A stretch of DNA of 64,000 nucleotides from NCBI GenBank assembly GCA_017936265.1, contig JAGBFX010000060.1, positions 1 to 64,000 on the forward strand, written 5' to 3'. Shown piece by piece: positions 26,650-36,576 of the stretch. The stretch is from Bacteroidaceae bacterium. GTDB taxonomy: Bacteria; Bacteroidota; Bacteroidia; Bacteroidales; Bacteroidaceae. The notes below the pieces were generated by a model. The model saw nothing but the letters and a program-made list of their open reading frames with translations. It was not told where the DNA came from and searched no databases. The translations under genes and the position numbers were made by a program. The stretch's first letter is position 1; every line of letters starts with the position of its first letter.

Positions 26650-26759
26650 CGACGAGTTTTTTTGCAAATAGTCGCGCGAAGGGCAGGCAAAGATTGCCCC
26701 GCGCGGGATGCAATAAAAAAACGAGTCAATAAAACAAGAAAAAATAAAGGGTCAAACAT

Positions 26760-26790
26760 TTTGCCATAATGAAAAGATTTACTACCTTTG
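26760..26790 (+). promoter_or_regulatory. Promoter for rpmE2
   Basis: TTTG (26760-26763), exactly 19 nt, TACCTTTG (26783-26790): a textbook Bacteroidetes promoter, with about 57 nt of leader. Confidence 0.75.
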
Positions 26791-26853
26791 CACCCTGAAA
26801 AGCCATTACACTACATTTGTTACCAGCAAATAAAAATTAAAAACATAACGATA

Positions 26854-27108
26854 ATGAAAAAAGATCTTCATCCAGCATCATATCGCCCGGTTGTCTTCAA
26901 GGACATGTCAAACGGCGATTGCTTCCTTTCACAGTCTACCTGCAACACAAAGGAGACTATCGAGTTCGAGGGCGAGACATACCCATTGGTAAAGCTTGAG
27001 ATTTCTAACACATCTCACCCATTCTACACAGGTAAGGCTAAGCTTGTCGATACAGCAGGTCGCGTTGATAAGTTCATGAGCCGTTACAGCAAGACTCTGA
27101 AGAAGTAA
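26854..27108 (+). CDS. rpmE2: 50S ribosomal protein L31, type B
   Basis: 84 residues from ATG 26854 ([20 protein letters not shown]). Motifs [26 protein letters not shown] and [15 protein letters not shown] are type B L31. Type B lacks the zinc-binding CxxC ribbon of type A; only two isolated cysteines occur here. In many bacteria type B replaces type A under zinc limitation, but in Bacteroidetes it is commonly the main form. Its own strong promoter and terminator flank it. Confidence 0.95.
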   Translation: MKKDLHPASYRPVVFKDMSNGDCFLSQSTCNTKETIEFEGETYPLVKLEISNTSHPFYTGKAKLVDTAGRVDKFMSRYSKTLKK

Positions 27109-27130
27109 GCAGGTAACACAAGAGTATAAG

Positions 27131-27157
27131 AAGGTGTATGAAAATACACCTTTTTTT
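27131..27157 (+). terminator. Terminator after rpmE2
   Basis: AAGGTGTAT/ATACACCTT stem, 4-nt loop, seven T. Confidence 0.9.
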
Positions 27158-27201
27158 ATGCCATAAACCCATCTATCGACAAAACCACAACAATAATCAA
27201 C

Positions 27202-28092
27202 ATGAAAAGAGTACTCCTTGTATTTTCCATACTGATGCTGGCAGTTGCCTGCGGCAGCGATGATGAGAACAACGGCCACGGTGTTCCCGGAAACCGGAAT
27301 GCAAACATAGGCATGTCCAAACATGCACAACGCATTGAAATACCGGCAATAAGCGATAATGAACTGTTCATCGCGCATACAACGACCGTGAACGGCAAGG
27401 AGAACGTAACGTACAGCATCTCACATAACCCCGAGCGCAAGCATTGCAAATGGGCTGCATTCACATTCGATGCCAGCAATAGGGCAATCAAATGGAAACG
27501 TGACGACTGGAACGATACCGAATGGGGAGGCGACCCGTTCCAGTCCAACCCAGAGATGCCCGACAACTACGTCATGACCAAAAGCGAAATAAATCATAAT
27601 GGTTTTGTGCGCGGACATATCGTGGCATCATACGACAGGGTATATTCGAAGGATGCCAATGAGCAGACATTCTACTACAGCAACATAAGCCCCATGTACA
27701 GCCGTTTCAACACAGGAGCATGGAACGACTGCGAAAACCTTGTCCAAGGTTGGGGACGCAACAATGCATTCTGCGACACATTATATATTGTCAAGGGCGG
27801 AACCATAAGAGAGGGCGAATACCGGACCGTGGGCAGTTGCCCGACAGTCCCCAATTATTATTACATGGCGCTTCTGTGCCTGAAGAACAACACCTACAAG
27901 GCCATTGGACTACTCTTCAAGCATGTGAACGGCAACAGCCGGACAGAGGTCTGCTCAATTGATTACCTTGAGAGTTTCACAGGCATAGACTTCTTCTGCA
28001 ATGTACCGGACGCAGTAGAAGATGTCGTAGAGAAGAACTGCCGCCCGAACCAGTGGACGGGCCTCAAAAGCTACACACTTATAGAGAAATAA
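27202..28092 (+). CDS. Secreted DNA/RNA non-specific endonuclease (lipoprotein)
   Basis: 296 residues. Signal peptide with lipobox AVAC (Cys17), followed by GSDDENN, an acidic stretch fitting surface export. The catalytic region resembles Serratia-type NUC endonucleases: NGFVRGHIVASYDR carries the RGH with the general-base His, and FNTGAWNDCENLV keeps the Asn and the Glu eight residues later that bind magnesium and stabilise the transition state. The first residue of the DRGH motif is Val. Probable role: degrading extracellular nucleic acid for nutrients or matrix turnover. Monocistronic. Confidence 0.87.
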   Translation: MKRVLLVFSILMLAVACGSDDENNGHGVPGNRNANIGMSKHAQRIEIPAISDNELFIAHTTTVNGKENVTYSISHNPERKHCKWAAFTFDASNRAIKWKRDDWNDTEWGGDPFQSNPEMPDNYVMTKSEINHNGFVRGHIVASYDRVYSKDANEQTFYYSNISPMYSRFNTGAWNDCENLVQGWGRNNAFCDTLYIVKGGTIREGEYRTVGSCPTVPNYYYMALLCLKNNTYKAIGLLFKHVNGNSRTEVCSIDYLESFTGIDFFCNVPDAVEDVVEKNCRPNQWTGLKSYTLIEK

Positions 28093-28134
28093 CAGAAAAG
28101 CCTCATTTTTATATTTTTAAATGAGGCTTTTCTG
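28093..28134. terminator. Terminator after the nuclease gene
   Basis: A 16 bp perfect stem (28093-28108 with 28119-28134), A/T-flanked on both sides. Confidence 0.85.
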
Positions 28135-28167
28135 TTTATTTCAATAGGAGTTGCAATATTAATACAC

Positions 28168-28175
28168 TATTTTTG
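28168..28175 (+). promoter_or_regulatory. -7 element for the wzi-like gene
   Basis: TATTTTTG, 39 nt before the start codon at 28215. A TTG lies at 28151-28153, closer than the usual -33 spacing. Confidence 0.4.
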
Positions 28176-28214
28176 CAACATACAAAAGCCGGAACCAACA
28201 AACCATTTACAGAT

Positions 28215-29744
28215 ATGACAAGAATCAGGCAAATAGCGGCGGCGTTTGCATTTATGGCATCTGCAACTCTCTGCGCACAGACCGATACAGCAGAAACCAA
28301 TACTGCACTGCATAACCGACATAGCGAAAGCGTTACTTCACGCAACACCATAAGCACAAGATACGAGGCCGGTTCGGTATTCGGCAGCGGGGACTATGCG
28401 CCCATGTGGCACTTCACGAACATACAAGGAGCAGGCAGCCACAAGAATGACTGGGCATATGCAAGAGTAGGCGTGAATGGAAGTAACCGTTTCGACCGCA
28501 GCGGTATCGAACTCATATGGGGTGCAGATGTCATCGGTGGATATGACCTCACTTCGAACCTGTTCATACAACAGGCATACCTCGATTTCAACTGGAAGAG
28601 GTTAAGGGTGTCATTAGGCCAGAAAGAGCGTTGGAGCGAACTGCAGAACCCGCGTCTGAGCACCGGAGCGTTGGTAGAGAGCGGTAATGCCCGCCCTATT
28701 CCGCAGATACGCATTGAATTGCCTGAGTACTGGAACATTCCCGGTACAAAGGGATGGTTCGGCATAAAAGGACACATTGCGTACGGATGGTTTACCGATG
28801 AAGGCTGGCAAAAGGATTTTGTAGCAGCCGACAAGGCACGCACCACAGGAGTACGATACCACTCGAAGGCCGGTTTCGCACGCTTCGGCAACGAGGAGAG
28901 ATTCCCGTTGACAGCAGAGATGGGACTTCACATGGTGTCGCAGTTCGGCGGAAACACATACAACTGGTGCAACAATGAGGGAGAGTTCGTGAACAGCCCT
29001 ACCCGTCCCAAGGAATACTGGACAGCATTTTTCCCTACGAAGGGAGACAGCAGACACACTCTCGGAGACCAGGCCAACATAGCCGGTAACATGCTCGGCA
29101 GCTGGCTTGGAGCAATCACGTGGAACGACAAAGATTGGAAATTGCGTCTTACATACGAGCACGTTTTCGAGGACCACTCACAAATGTTCTGGGAGTACGG
29201 AGCATGGACAGAACAGCTTGTAGGGCTTGAACTTGAACTGAAGAACTTCAAATGGATAAAAGGCATAACCCTCGAGTACTTCAACCTGAAGAACCAATCA
29301 GGACCTATCTACCACGACACAAACAGCCTCATCCCCGACCAGATAAGTTGTGCCGACAACAATTATTGGCATCACACATACAATGGCTGGTTCAACTACG
29401 GAATGATGATAGGTACACCGCTGGTCACATCGCCGGTATACAACACGGACAACACATTAGGAATATACAACAACCGTGTCGAGGCATTCCACATGGGTAT
29501 TGAGGGCTCGCCGCTTGCATGGCTGGACTACCGCCTGCTGCTTACAAAGAGCAACAACTGGGGAACCTACCCAAGGCCATTCAAACAGATGAAAGAAAAC
29601 ACCTCGGGGCTGTTCGAGCTTACATTCGCCCCAAACAGCAAATGGAGCATAAAAACATCGTTCGCCTTTGACAACGGAGAACTTTATGGAGACAATTACG
29701 GGGGTATGTTAACTGTTACCCGCCATGACATATTCGGTTTCTAA
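28215..29744 (+). CDS. Wzi-family capsule assembly outer-membrane protein
   Basis: From ATG 28215 (MTRIRQIAAAFAFMASATLCAQ) 509 residues with a cleavable signal peptide. The body is made of alternating amphipathic strands typical of an 18-strand barrel: ARVGVNGSNRFDRSGIELIW, LFIQQAYLDFNWKRLRVSLG, GWFGIKGHIAYGWFTDEG, DWKLRLTYEHVFEDHSQMFW. Wzi is an outer-membrane lectin that helps attach capsule to the cell. No capsule cluster is adjacent, which is common for this family in Bacteroidales. A small lipoprotein gene follows 12 nt later and is probably cotranscribed. Confidence 0.82.
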   Translation: MTRIRQIAAAFAFMASATLCAQTDTAETNTALHNRHSESVTSRNTISTRYEAGSVFGSGDYAPMWHFTNIQGAGSHKNDWAYARVGVNGSNRFDRSGIELIWGADVIGGYDLTSNLFIQQAYLDFNWKRLRVSLGQKERWSELQNPRLSTGALVESGNARPIPQIRIELPEYWNIPGTKGWFGIKGHIAYGWFTDEGWQKDFVAADKARTTGVRYHSKAGFARFGNEERFPLTAEMGLHMVSQFGGNTYNWCNNEGEFVNSPTRPKEYWTAFFPTKGDSRHTLGDQANIAGNMLGSWLGAITWNDKDWKLRLTYEHVFEDHSQMFWEYGAWTEQLVGLELELKNFKWIKGITLEYFNLKNQSGPIYHDTNSLIPDQISCADNNYWHHTYNGWFNYGMMIGTPLVTSPVYNTDNTLGIYNNRVEAFHMGIEGSPLAWLDYRLLLTKSNNWGTYPRPFKQMKENTSGLFELTFAPNSKWSIKTSFAFDNGELYGDNYGGMLTVTRHDIFGF

Positions 29745-29756
29745 CACGAAGAATAT

Positions 29757-30125
29757 ATGAAAAAGATAGCATTCATACTGATAACTCTCACAGCATTGGC
29801 TTCATGCCAGAAAGAGGACCACAACGGAGACCTCGGCGGTTTCTGGAAACTCCAGCAGATAGAACTTGCCGACAGCATAATAAACACAAGGGAGAAGAGC
29901 TGTTTTTGGGCAGTACAGCTTGACCTTATACAGATAGGCAACGGCAAAGGACGCTTTCAGCATGTTGCCGACTCATTGTACATACAGATGATCACAATAC
30001 CGTCAAACCCCAACAGCCTCGGCCTCTTCAATCCGAAGGATGAACGGTTCGGCGTAATACACCTCGACCGCAACGGAATGGTACTGAGGTCGAAGGACGC
30101 GACACTGACACTGAAGAAATTCTGA
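29757..30125 (+). CDS. Small lipoprotein, lipocalin-like
   Basis: 122 residues. Signal peptide ends at LASC (Cys17), followed by QKEDHNGD. The mature part has a GFWKLQQIELAD start that resembles the 'G-x-W' opening of small lipocalin-like lipoproteins of Bacteroidetes, then RFGVIHLDRNGMVLRSKDATLTLKKF, consistent with beta-strands. Function unknown. Possibly a partner of the Wzi-like barrel upstream. Its stop abuts the convergent uvrA stop with no spacer. Confidence 0.65.
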   Translation: MKKIAFILITLTALASCQKEDHNGDLGGFWKLQQIELADSIINTREKSCFWAVQLDLIQIGNGKGRFQHVADSLYIQMITIPSNPNSLGLFNPKDERFGVIHLDRNGMVLRSKDATLTLKKF

Positions 30126-32969
30126 TCAATTACCGGCAGCAAGCTCCTTTGCAAGGTACGGTGCAGTGTGCCCTACCCCTTTTGCGACAACCTCCTCTGG
30201 AGTTCCGGTCGCCATTACCATACCACCGTCACGACCGCCCTCGGGACCCATATCTATTATGTAGTCGGCCATCTTGATTACATCGAGGTTATGCTCTATG
30301 ATTACCACAGTGTTGCCCTTGTCCACAAGGCGGTTGATGACATTCATAAGCACGCGGATATCCTCAAAATGCAAACCTGTCGTCGGCTCGTCAAGCAGAT
30401 AGAGAGTCTTGCCCGTATCGCGCTTCGACAGTTCCGTCGCCAGTTTCACACGTTGGCTCTCGCCACCTGAAAGTGTTGTCGACGGCTGACCAAGCTTTAT
30501 ATATCCGAGACCGACTTCCTGAAGGACCTTTATCTTGTTGAGTATTGTCGGGACATTCTCAAAGAACTCAACAGCCATATTGATTGTCATGTCAAGTACA
30601 TCGGCTATCGACTTGCCCTTATACCGTACCTCAAGCGTCTCGCGGTTGTACCGCTTGCCGTGACACACCTCGCAAGGCACCATCACATCGGGCAGGAAGT
30701 TCATCTCGAGTGTCTTGTAACCATTACCGCTGCACTCCTCGCAACGTCCACCCTTCACATTGAACGAGAAACGCCCAGCCTTGTAACCGCGGATTTTCGC
30801 CTCAGGAAGGTCGACAAAGAGATTGCGTATATCGGAGAAGACACCGGTATACGTCGCAGGGTTGGAACGCGGAGTACGTCCCAGAGGCGACTGGTCAACA
30901 TCGACAATCTTGTCTATATGTTCTATTCCCTCGATGCGGTCATACGGCAACGGTTCCTTCAGAGCCCGATAGAAATGCTTTGCGAGAATAGGCTGCAAAG
31001 TGTCGTTCACGAGCGAGGACTTTCCACCGCCCGATACACCTGTCACACATATAAGTTTGCCGAGCGGGAACTCGACATCCACCCCTTTAAGATTATTGCC
31101 TCTTGCACCGAAGATACGTATCGACTTACCGTTGCCCTCGCGACGTTTGCCGGGAACCTCAATCCTCTCCTCGCCGTTCAGGAACCGCGCCGTCATCGTA
31201 TCACACTTGAGCATCTGCTCAGGAGTGCCCGCAAAGACAACCTCACCACCCTTACGGCCGGCTTTCGGGCCAAGGTCGATGACATAGTCAGCTGCAAGCA
31301 TTATGTCGCGGTCATGCTCGACAACGATTACAGTGTTGCCGATGTCGCGCAGACTCTTCAGAGAGGCAATAAGCCTGTCATTGTCGCGCGGATGAAGTCC
31401 GATACTCGGTTCATCGAGAATGTAGAACACATTTACCAGTTGCGAACCGACCTGCGTCGCAAGACGTATGCGCTGCCCCTCGCCACCCGAGAGCGACACC
31501 GATGAACGGTTGAGCGAGAGGTATCCGAGACCTACATCAAGCAGGAAACCGATACGCGACTGTATCTCCTTTACAATCTCTCCGGCTATGGCGCGCTGCT
31601 TTTCGGTAAGATGCCCATCAAGTTCCAGAAGCCACTCATGGAGGTTGGAGATATCCATTGAAGCGAGTTCGTGGATATTCTTTCCTGCCAAGCGGTAGTG
31701 AAGCGCCTCTTTATTGAGGCGCGCGCCTTTACACTCGGGACACTCATGCATGACCGAGAACTGCTCGGCCCAGCGCAGTTCCTTGGCCGAGACGCTTGTC
31801 TCTTTCTGCTGCTGGATATATTTCACAAGACCATCATACGTCGATATGCTGTCATAGAACATGTCCGACGTACTGCTCAACTTCAAAGGAACAGGAGAAC
31901 CGTAAAGAATCTCATCAATAACCTCATCGCCAAGCTGCTCTACAGGGGTGTTCAGGTCGGCATCGTAACGCGCAAGCACTGCTTCAATCTGTTGGAATAT
32001 CGATGAACGGCGGTATTTGCCGAGGGGAGCCAGAGCACCGTCGTGAACCGAGAGGGAACGGTCGGGAACGACCTTGTCGACGTCGACCTGACTGATGACA
32101 CCAAGACCCTTGCATTTGGGGCAGAAACCTTGCGGAGAATTGAAAGAGAAGTTATGAGGGTCGGGTTCCTTATACGAAAGACCCGTTACCGGACACATGA
32201 GACGCTTGCTGTAGTAACGTATCTCGCCCGACGGCATCTCCATTATCATTACCAGCCCATCGCCTTGCGCAAGTGCTGTGGAGAGGCTCTGTTTAAGCCG
32301 CTTTGTATCCTTGGCGTCAACGGCGAGTTTATCGATGACGACCTCGACATCATGGTTCTTGTAACGTTCGAGCATCATGCCGCGCGCCATCTCGCACATC
32401 TCGCCGTCTATGCGCACATTAAGGTACCCTTTGCGCATCATCTGCTCAAAGAGTTCCTTGTAATGACCCTTTCGTGCCTTTACCAGAGGAGCAAGCATAT
32501 ATATGCGCTTACCGTCATAATCACTCAGGATAAGGTCAAGTATCTGCTCCTCGGTATACTTGACCATCTTCTCGCCAGAGAGATAGGAATAGGCATCGGC
32601 GGCACGCGAGAAGAGAAGACGCAGATAGTCATATATCTCGGTTGTCGTGCCCACCGTAGAACGCGGGTTGCGGTTCGTCGTTTTCTGCTCAATTGAAATA
32701 ACAGGGCTGAGACCTGTAATCTTGTCCACATCGGGACGTTCAAGACCACCCAGGAAGTTGCGCGCGTAAGCCGAGAATGTCTCAAGGTAGCGGCGCTGAC
32801 CTTCAGCAAATATCGTATCGAAAGCAAGTGAGGACTTTCCGCTTCCGCTCAAGCCTGTAACGACAGTCAACGAATCGTGCGGTATCTCCACATCAATATT
32901 CTTGAGGTTATGCACCCGTGCACCGAAGACCTCAATTCTACCTTTTTCCTCTTCTACTTTACTCATCAT
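30126..32969 (-). CDS. uvrA: Excinuclease ABC subunit A
   Basis: 947 residues. The damage-recognition ATPase of nucleotide excision repair. Two ABC halves: Walker [10 protein letters not shown] (first) and GVSGGGKSS (second); signatures [14 protein letters not shown] and [14 protein letters not shown]; zinc modules including [12 protein letters not shown] and [16 protein letters not shown]...[10 protein letters not shown]. Length is normal. It may start at either of two adjacent ATGs (32969 or 32966). It follows the CHU_C gene by 18 nt on the same strand, so it may be cotranscribed; the pairing looks incidental. Confidence 0.97.
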   Translation of the reverse strand: MMSKVEEEKGRIEVFGARVHNLKNIDVEIPHDSLTVVTGLSGSGKSSLAFDTIFAEGQRRYLETFSAYARNFLGGLERPDVDKITGLSPVISIEQKTTNRNPRSTVGTTTEIYDYLRLLFSRAADAYSYLSGEKMVKYTEEQILDLILSDYDGKRIYMLAPLVKARKGHYKELFEQMMRKGYLNVRIDGEMCEMARGMMLERYKNHDVEVVIDKLAVDAKDTKRLKQSLSTALAQGDGLVMIMEMPSGEIRYYSKRLMCPVTGLSYKEPDPHNFSFNSPQGFCPKCKGLGVISQVDVDKVVPDRSLSVHDGALAPLGKYRRSSIFQQIEAVLARYDADLNTPVEQLGDEVIDEILYGSPVPLKLSSTSDMFYDSISTYDGLVKYIQQQKETSVSAKELRWAEQFSVMHECPECKGARLNKEALHYRLAGKNIHELASMDISNLHEWLLELDGHLTEKQRAIAGEIVKEIQSRIGFLLDVGLGYLSLNRSSVSLSGGEGQRIRLATQVGSQLVNVFYILDEPSIGLHPRDNDRLIASLKSLRDIGNTVIVVEHDRDIMLAADYVIDLGPKAGRKGGEVVFAGTPEQMLKCDTMTARFLNGEERIEVPGKRREGNGKSIRIFGARGNNLKGVDVEFPLGKLICVTGVSGGGKSSLVNDTLQPILAKHFYRALKEPLPYDRIEGIEHIDKIVDVDQSPLGRTPRSNPATYTGVFSDIRNLFVDLPEAKIRGYKAGRFSFNVKGGRCEECSGNGYKTLEMNFLPDVMVPCEVCHGKRYNRETLEVRYKGKSIADVLDMTINMAVEFFENVPTILNKIKVLQEVGLGYIKLGQPSTTLSGGESQRVKLATELSKRDTGKTLYLLDEPTTGLHFEDIRVLMNVINRLVDKGNTVVIIEHNLDVIKMADYIIDMGPEGGRDGGMVMATGTPEEVVAKGVGHTAPYLAKELAAGN

Positions 32970-32987
32970 CGGAAATAAAAACTGTTA

Positions 32988-33716
32988 TTATGGCGCAGCT
33001 GTCTCCTCGGTATAACCGCGCAACAGATTAACATCACGGCGAATCTCGTACCTGACACCATCGGCGCCCCTGGCATCGATGACTACATAATAGACTCCGG
33101 GCTTGACATCCTTACCCTTATATGTTCCGTCCCAGCCACAATCCTCACAGTCTATCTGGTCTATACCCCACGAATAGAGCTGCTGTCCCCAACGGTTGTA
33201 TATCGCAGCACTGAAGGACACTATGGACTTCACGTTATAGACATTATAATAATCGTTTATGCCGTCGCCATTGGGCGAGAAAGCATTAGGAGCCTCGAGG
33301 CTCGACTCGGAGAGAATCACACGGAAAGGCTCATAATCCTCACGGCCGAACTCCCATACCACCTCACTGTCACTGCGGCTCGTATACACGAATACCGGCT
33401 GTATTATTGTGGCACCACTCTCGCGGATATCAATCTCTACATCCTTGTCATACCGAATCAGGTACGGTTCATCCTCGCCCTCCTTTGTAAACTCCCATGA
33501 GCATACAAGAGAGTAGCCTTCAACCTCTTCGGCATTGGCAAAAAGTCTGACAGTCACTGGCGCCTCGCCCGAGAACTCATCGCCTGCAGCAAGTTCCGAC
33601 AGTTCGCCTTTGGAATCGACGACCTCGGCCACCGGCACCGGGGCCTCAATAGTTATCTGAGCCGAAAGTCCTGTGACACACAGCAAAAATATAAATGTTG
33701 AGAAAAATCTTTTCAT
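32988..33716 (-). CDS. Secreted protein with gliding-motility-type (CHU_C) C-terminal domain
   Basis: From ATG 33714-33716 ([20 protein letters not shown]) 242 residues with a signal peptide. The middle is beta-rich ([20 protein letters not shown]), and the last 90 residues are a clear CHU_C domain: [57 protein letters not shown] is the type B sorting domain of the type IX secretion system in gliding and related Bacteroidetes. No T9SS core gene is in the window. Upstream in-frame extension to 33857 exists but the signal peptide fixes the start. Confidence 0.8.
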   Translation of the reverse strand: MKRFFSTFIFLLCVTGLSAQITIEAPVPVAEVVDSKGELSELAAGDEFSGEAPVTVRLFANAEEVEGYSLVCSWEFTKEGEDEPYLIRYDKDVEIDIRESGATIIQPVFVYTSRSDSEVVWEFGREDYEPFRVILSESSLEAPNAFSPNGDGINDYYNVYNVKSIVSFSAAIYNRWGQQLYSWGIDQIDCEDCGWDGTYKGKDVKPGVYYVVIDARGADGVRYEIRRDVNLLRGYTEETAAP

Positions 33717-33930
33717 AAAATCAAGAATCCGTTCAAAATAATAACGTGGATTGCAGCGAATCATTATGCCGGAACCAATCATTATTACGAAAAACAAAAA
33801 TAATAAATCCGACCGATAAAACAGCAAGATGAGACCATTTTTAAGATTCGTATACATTATTTATTGGGCACATGCAACAAAAGGAGTGTTTTTTTGCGCA
33901 GATTATCGCCTTATAATCACAATTAAGTTG

Positions 33931-33938
33931 TATCTTCG
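33931..33938 (+). promoter_or_regulatory. -7-like element before the LysM gene
   Basis: TATCTTCG, 73 nt before the start at 34012. No clear -33 box. Confidence 0.3.
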
Positions 33939-34011
33939 CATAGATTTGTCGAAGTGTGGCTAAACACAGCCATATGAAGCGAAATCTTACAAAAGAATAT
34001 CACTTATAACC

Positions 34012-35871
34012 ATGAAAAGACACGGACTTATACTTTCCCTGCTATTCCTGTTGCTCTTCACTGCAGCCAATGCACAAGATAACGGATACATAACACATAC
34101 TGTCACACGCGGACAGACACTGTTCTCCATAGCCAAGCAATACGGCACAACTATCGAGATTATTGTCAGGAACAATCCGGGAAGCGCAAAATCGCTTGCC
34201 GTTGGCCAGGAGCTGAAGATACCCCGCAACAGACAGAGCGGTTCCGACAGAGAGAACAACGCCGTCGAGCGCAACGGCAAGCTTTACCACACAATAAAGA
34301 GCAAGGAGACGCTTTTCAGCCTAGGCAAGAAGTACGGTGTCACACCCGATGAAATCTGCGCAGCCAACCCTGGAATCTCCATAAGCAATTTCCCTATCGG
34401 CAGAGAGATTGTAATACCGCAGAAGGGAAAGAAGACAAAAGAAAGCCCTTCGTTCAGGCTCAACATCAACCCCGATGAGAAGAAAGCCTCAATTGCATCG
34501 ACCCACAAGGTAAAGAGACGCGAGACCATCGAGAAGATATGCAAGAAATATGATATCACGCAGGAACAGTTCTTCAGCGTCAACCCCGAGCTGAGAGGTA
34601 AGGAGGTAAAGAGGAAGATGATTGTAAACATCCCTGCAAAATCCGCGGCCCCGAAGGCTGAGACAGAGCATGATGCAACTCCCAAGAAAGAGGAGGTCAT
34701 TACCGAAACCGTCAAAACAGAACCGACAAGATTCGATGACGGAGAGACAAGGATTGCCGTAGTCCTTCCTTTCCTGCTCGACCGTTTCGCACCCGAGGAG
34801 CAAGGACGCATGGTTGAGTTCTATCAAGGATTCCTGATGGCGGCCGAGAGGCTAAAGAACGAGAAACACTCGTTCGAGATAAACACATTTGACTCCGGCT
34901 TCAAGGAGAAGAGCCTTGACAGCCTCATAAACAGCGGTGCTCTCGACAACATGGATATCATTATCGGAGCATACTACCCCAACCACAACAAGCAGTTGGG
35001 CCGTTTTGCACTTGAGAAGAAGATTCCGCTCGTGATTCCGTTCTCGAACAGACAGGATGAACTATACAACAACCCTATGGTATTTTTTGTCAACACCCTG
35101 CAGTCATCCATCATGAATGACGTGACTGGCAATTTTGTCAAGGGTTTCCCCAATGCCAATGTCATTTTTGTTGAGGACACCATAAAAAGCAACAAGGGCA
35201 GTTTCATCAAAAGCATGACAGCAGAGCTTACAAGAAACAGCATTCCACACTCTACGATAAAGATGGAAGATATTGTGTGCGAGGGAGAAAGGGAGGAAGA
35301 GGTGTTCATGAATTCACTCAGGGCGCTTGCCACAGACAGCCTCAGAAAGAATATCATAATACCGACATCATCTTCAAAGGAGACACTAAACAGGATTCTG
35401 CCCTCGCTTGTAATGGCCAACGCGCTCGACACGACTCTCATGAGGCAGTTCCAGTTGTTCGGCTACCCTGAGTGGCAGGTATATGCATCACAGACAAGAG
35501 AACAGATGTATGAGATAGACACATATTTCTATGCCACATTCTACAGCCACTTCTCCTTGCCCGAGGCAGCCAAGTTCCAGAATGACTTCATACGCTGGTA
35601 TAACCGCGACCTCCAGAAGATATTCCCACGCTACGGCATGCTGGGATACGATATCGGATACCACTTCATTTTAGGCACTATCCTCTATGGAGACAAACTG
35701 GCCGAGAATGTGAACAACCTGGACTACACCCCGATACAGACCGGATTCAAGTTCGAGAGAATCGGCGAGAAAGGCGCCTTGATGAACAAGAAACTCTACT
35801 TCATCCACTACAACCGCGAATACAATATTGAAAAGATAGACCTTGACAAATGCGAAGAATCAGAATATTAA
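34012..35871 (+). CDS. LysM protein with periplasmic-binding-like domain
   Basis: 619 residues with a signal peptide (MKRHGLILSLLFLLLFTAANAQ). Three LysM modules follow: about 26-73 (HTVTRGQTLFSIAKQYGTTI), 92-138 (YHTIKSKETLFSLGKKYGVT) and 163-210 (HKVKRRETIEKICKKYDITQ), each ending in an IP-type strand. A linker rich in Lys/Glu/Thr leads to a type-1 periplasmic-binding-like domain (about 245-605; IAVVLPFLLDRF, FYQGFLMAAERL, DIIIGAYYPNHNK, VIPFSNRQDELYNNPMVF). It probably binds peptidoglycan in the periplasm and senses or holds a ligand. The downstream barrel gene overlaps it by 22 nt, so the products likely work together. Confidence 0.8.
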   Translation: MKRHGLILSLLFLLLFTAANAQDNGYITHTVTRGQTLFSIAKQYGTTIEIIVRNNPGSAKSLAVGQELKIPRNRQSGSDRENNAVERNGKLYHTIKSKETLFSLGKKYGVTPDEICAANPGISISNFPIGREIVIPQKGKKTKESPSFRLNINPDEKKASIASTHKVKRRETIEKICKKYDITQEQFFSVNPELRGKEVKRKMIVNIPAKSAAPKAETEHDATPKKEEVITETVKTEPTRFDDGETRIAVVLPFLLDRFAPEEQGRMVEFYQGFLMAAERLKNEKHSFEINTFDSGFKEKSLDSLINSGALDNMDIIIGAYYPNHNKQLGRFALEKKIPLVIPFSNRQDELYNNPMVFFVNTLQSSIMNDVTGNFVKGFPNANVIFVEDTIKSNKGSFIKSMTAELTRNSIPHSTIKMEDIVCEGEREEEVFMNSLRALATDSLRKNIIIPTSSSKETLNRILPSLVMANALDTTLMRQFQLFGYPEWQVYASQTREQMYEIDTYFYATFYSHFSLPEAAKFQNDFIRWYNRDLQKIFPRYGMLGYDIGYHFILGTILYGDKLAENVNNLDYTPIQTGFKFERIGEKGALMNKKLYFIHYNREYNIEKIDLDKCEESEY

Positions 35872-36542
35872 GTATAGTATCCCTCCTATTCATCACACTC
35901 GCGGCATCGGCACAGATTGAGGAGCCGCGCAGAGTACTTGAAGTGGGTGTTTCAGGCGGCATGAACCTTAACAAAGCTGACTTGAGACCCTCGATGCGCC
36001 AGAAAATGCACAACGGCATGAACGGCGGTATCAGCCTGCGTTATACAAGCGAGAAGTATTTCAGCATGATATGTGCAGCACAACTTGAAATCAACTTCTC
36101 GCAAAGAGGATGGGAAGAGGATTTCGACAATGGGACAGATGACAGATACAGCCGTACCTTGAACTACATCGAGGTTCCTTTTCTGGCGCACCTTTCATGG
36201 GGAAAGGAAGAGAGAGGGCTACAGTTCTTCATCAACCTTGGCCCACAGTTCGGTTTTTACATCAGTGATGATGAAACATACGAAGGCGAGTGGACACCAG
36301 AGGATCGTCCCGCTTCGCTCAGGCCCGTATACGGAAAGGAGATATACAACAAATTCGACTACGGAATAGCAGGAGGCGCCGGCATTGAGCTGAAGAGCAA
36401 AGCAGGAAACTTCTTCATTGAAGGACGATACTATTACGGCCTTGCCGATGTATTCAACAACTCAAAGACTGATGATTTCGGACGCTCCGCAAACCAGACG
36501 ATATCGGTAAGGATAGGCTATTCTATTGCCATTCTGAAATAA
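35850..36542 (+). CDS. Outer-membrane beta-barrel protein (PorT/OMP_b-brl type)
   Basis: 230 residues with signal peptide MRRIRILSIVSLLFITLAASAQ. The rest is a small barrel with alternating strands and the usual family marks: EVGVSGGMNLNKADLR, LEINFSQRGWEE, LNYIEVPFLAHLSWG, FFINLGPQFGFYISDD, GGAGIELKSKAGNFFIEGRY and a C-terminal SVRIGYSIAIL strand. PorT-like proteins in this superfamily include a type IX secretion component, but many members are general. Overlaps the LysM gene by 22 nt; convergent with the U32 gene. Confidence 0.78.
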   Translation: MRRIRILSIVSLLFITLAASAQIEEPRRVLEVGVSGGMNLNKADLRPSMRQKMHNGMNGGISLRYTSEKYFSMICAAQLEINFSQRGWEEDFDNGTDDRYSRTLNYIEVPFLAHLSWGKEERGLQFFINLGPQFGFYISDDETYEGEWTPEDRPASLRPVYGKEIYNKFDYGIAGGAGIELKSKAGNFFIEGRYYYGLADVFNNSKTDDFGRSANQTISVRIGYSIAILK

Positions 36543-36576
36543 AGCGATTCCATAGAACAAACCCGCAAGACGCCAA

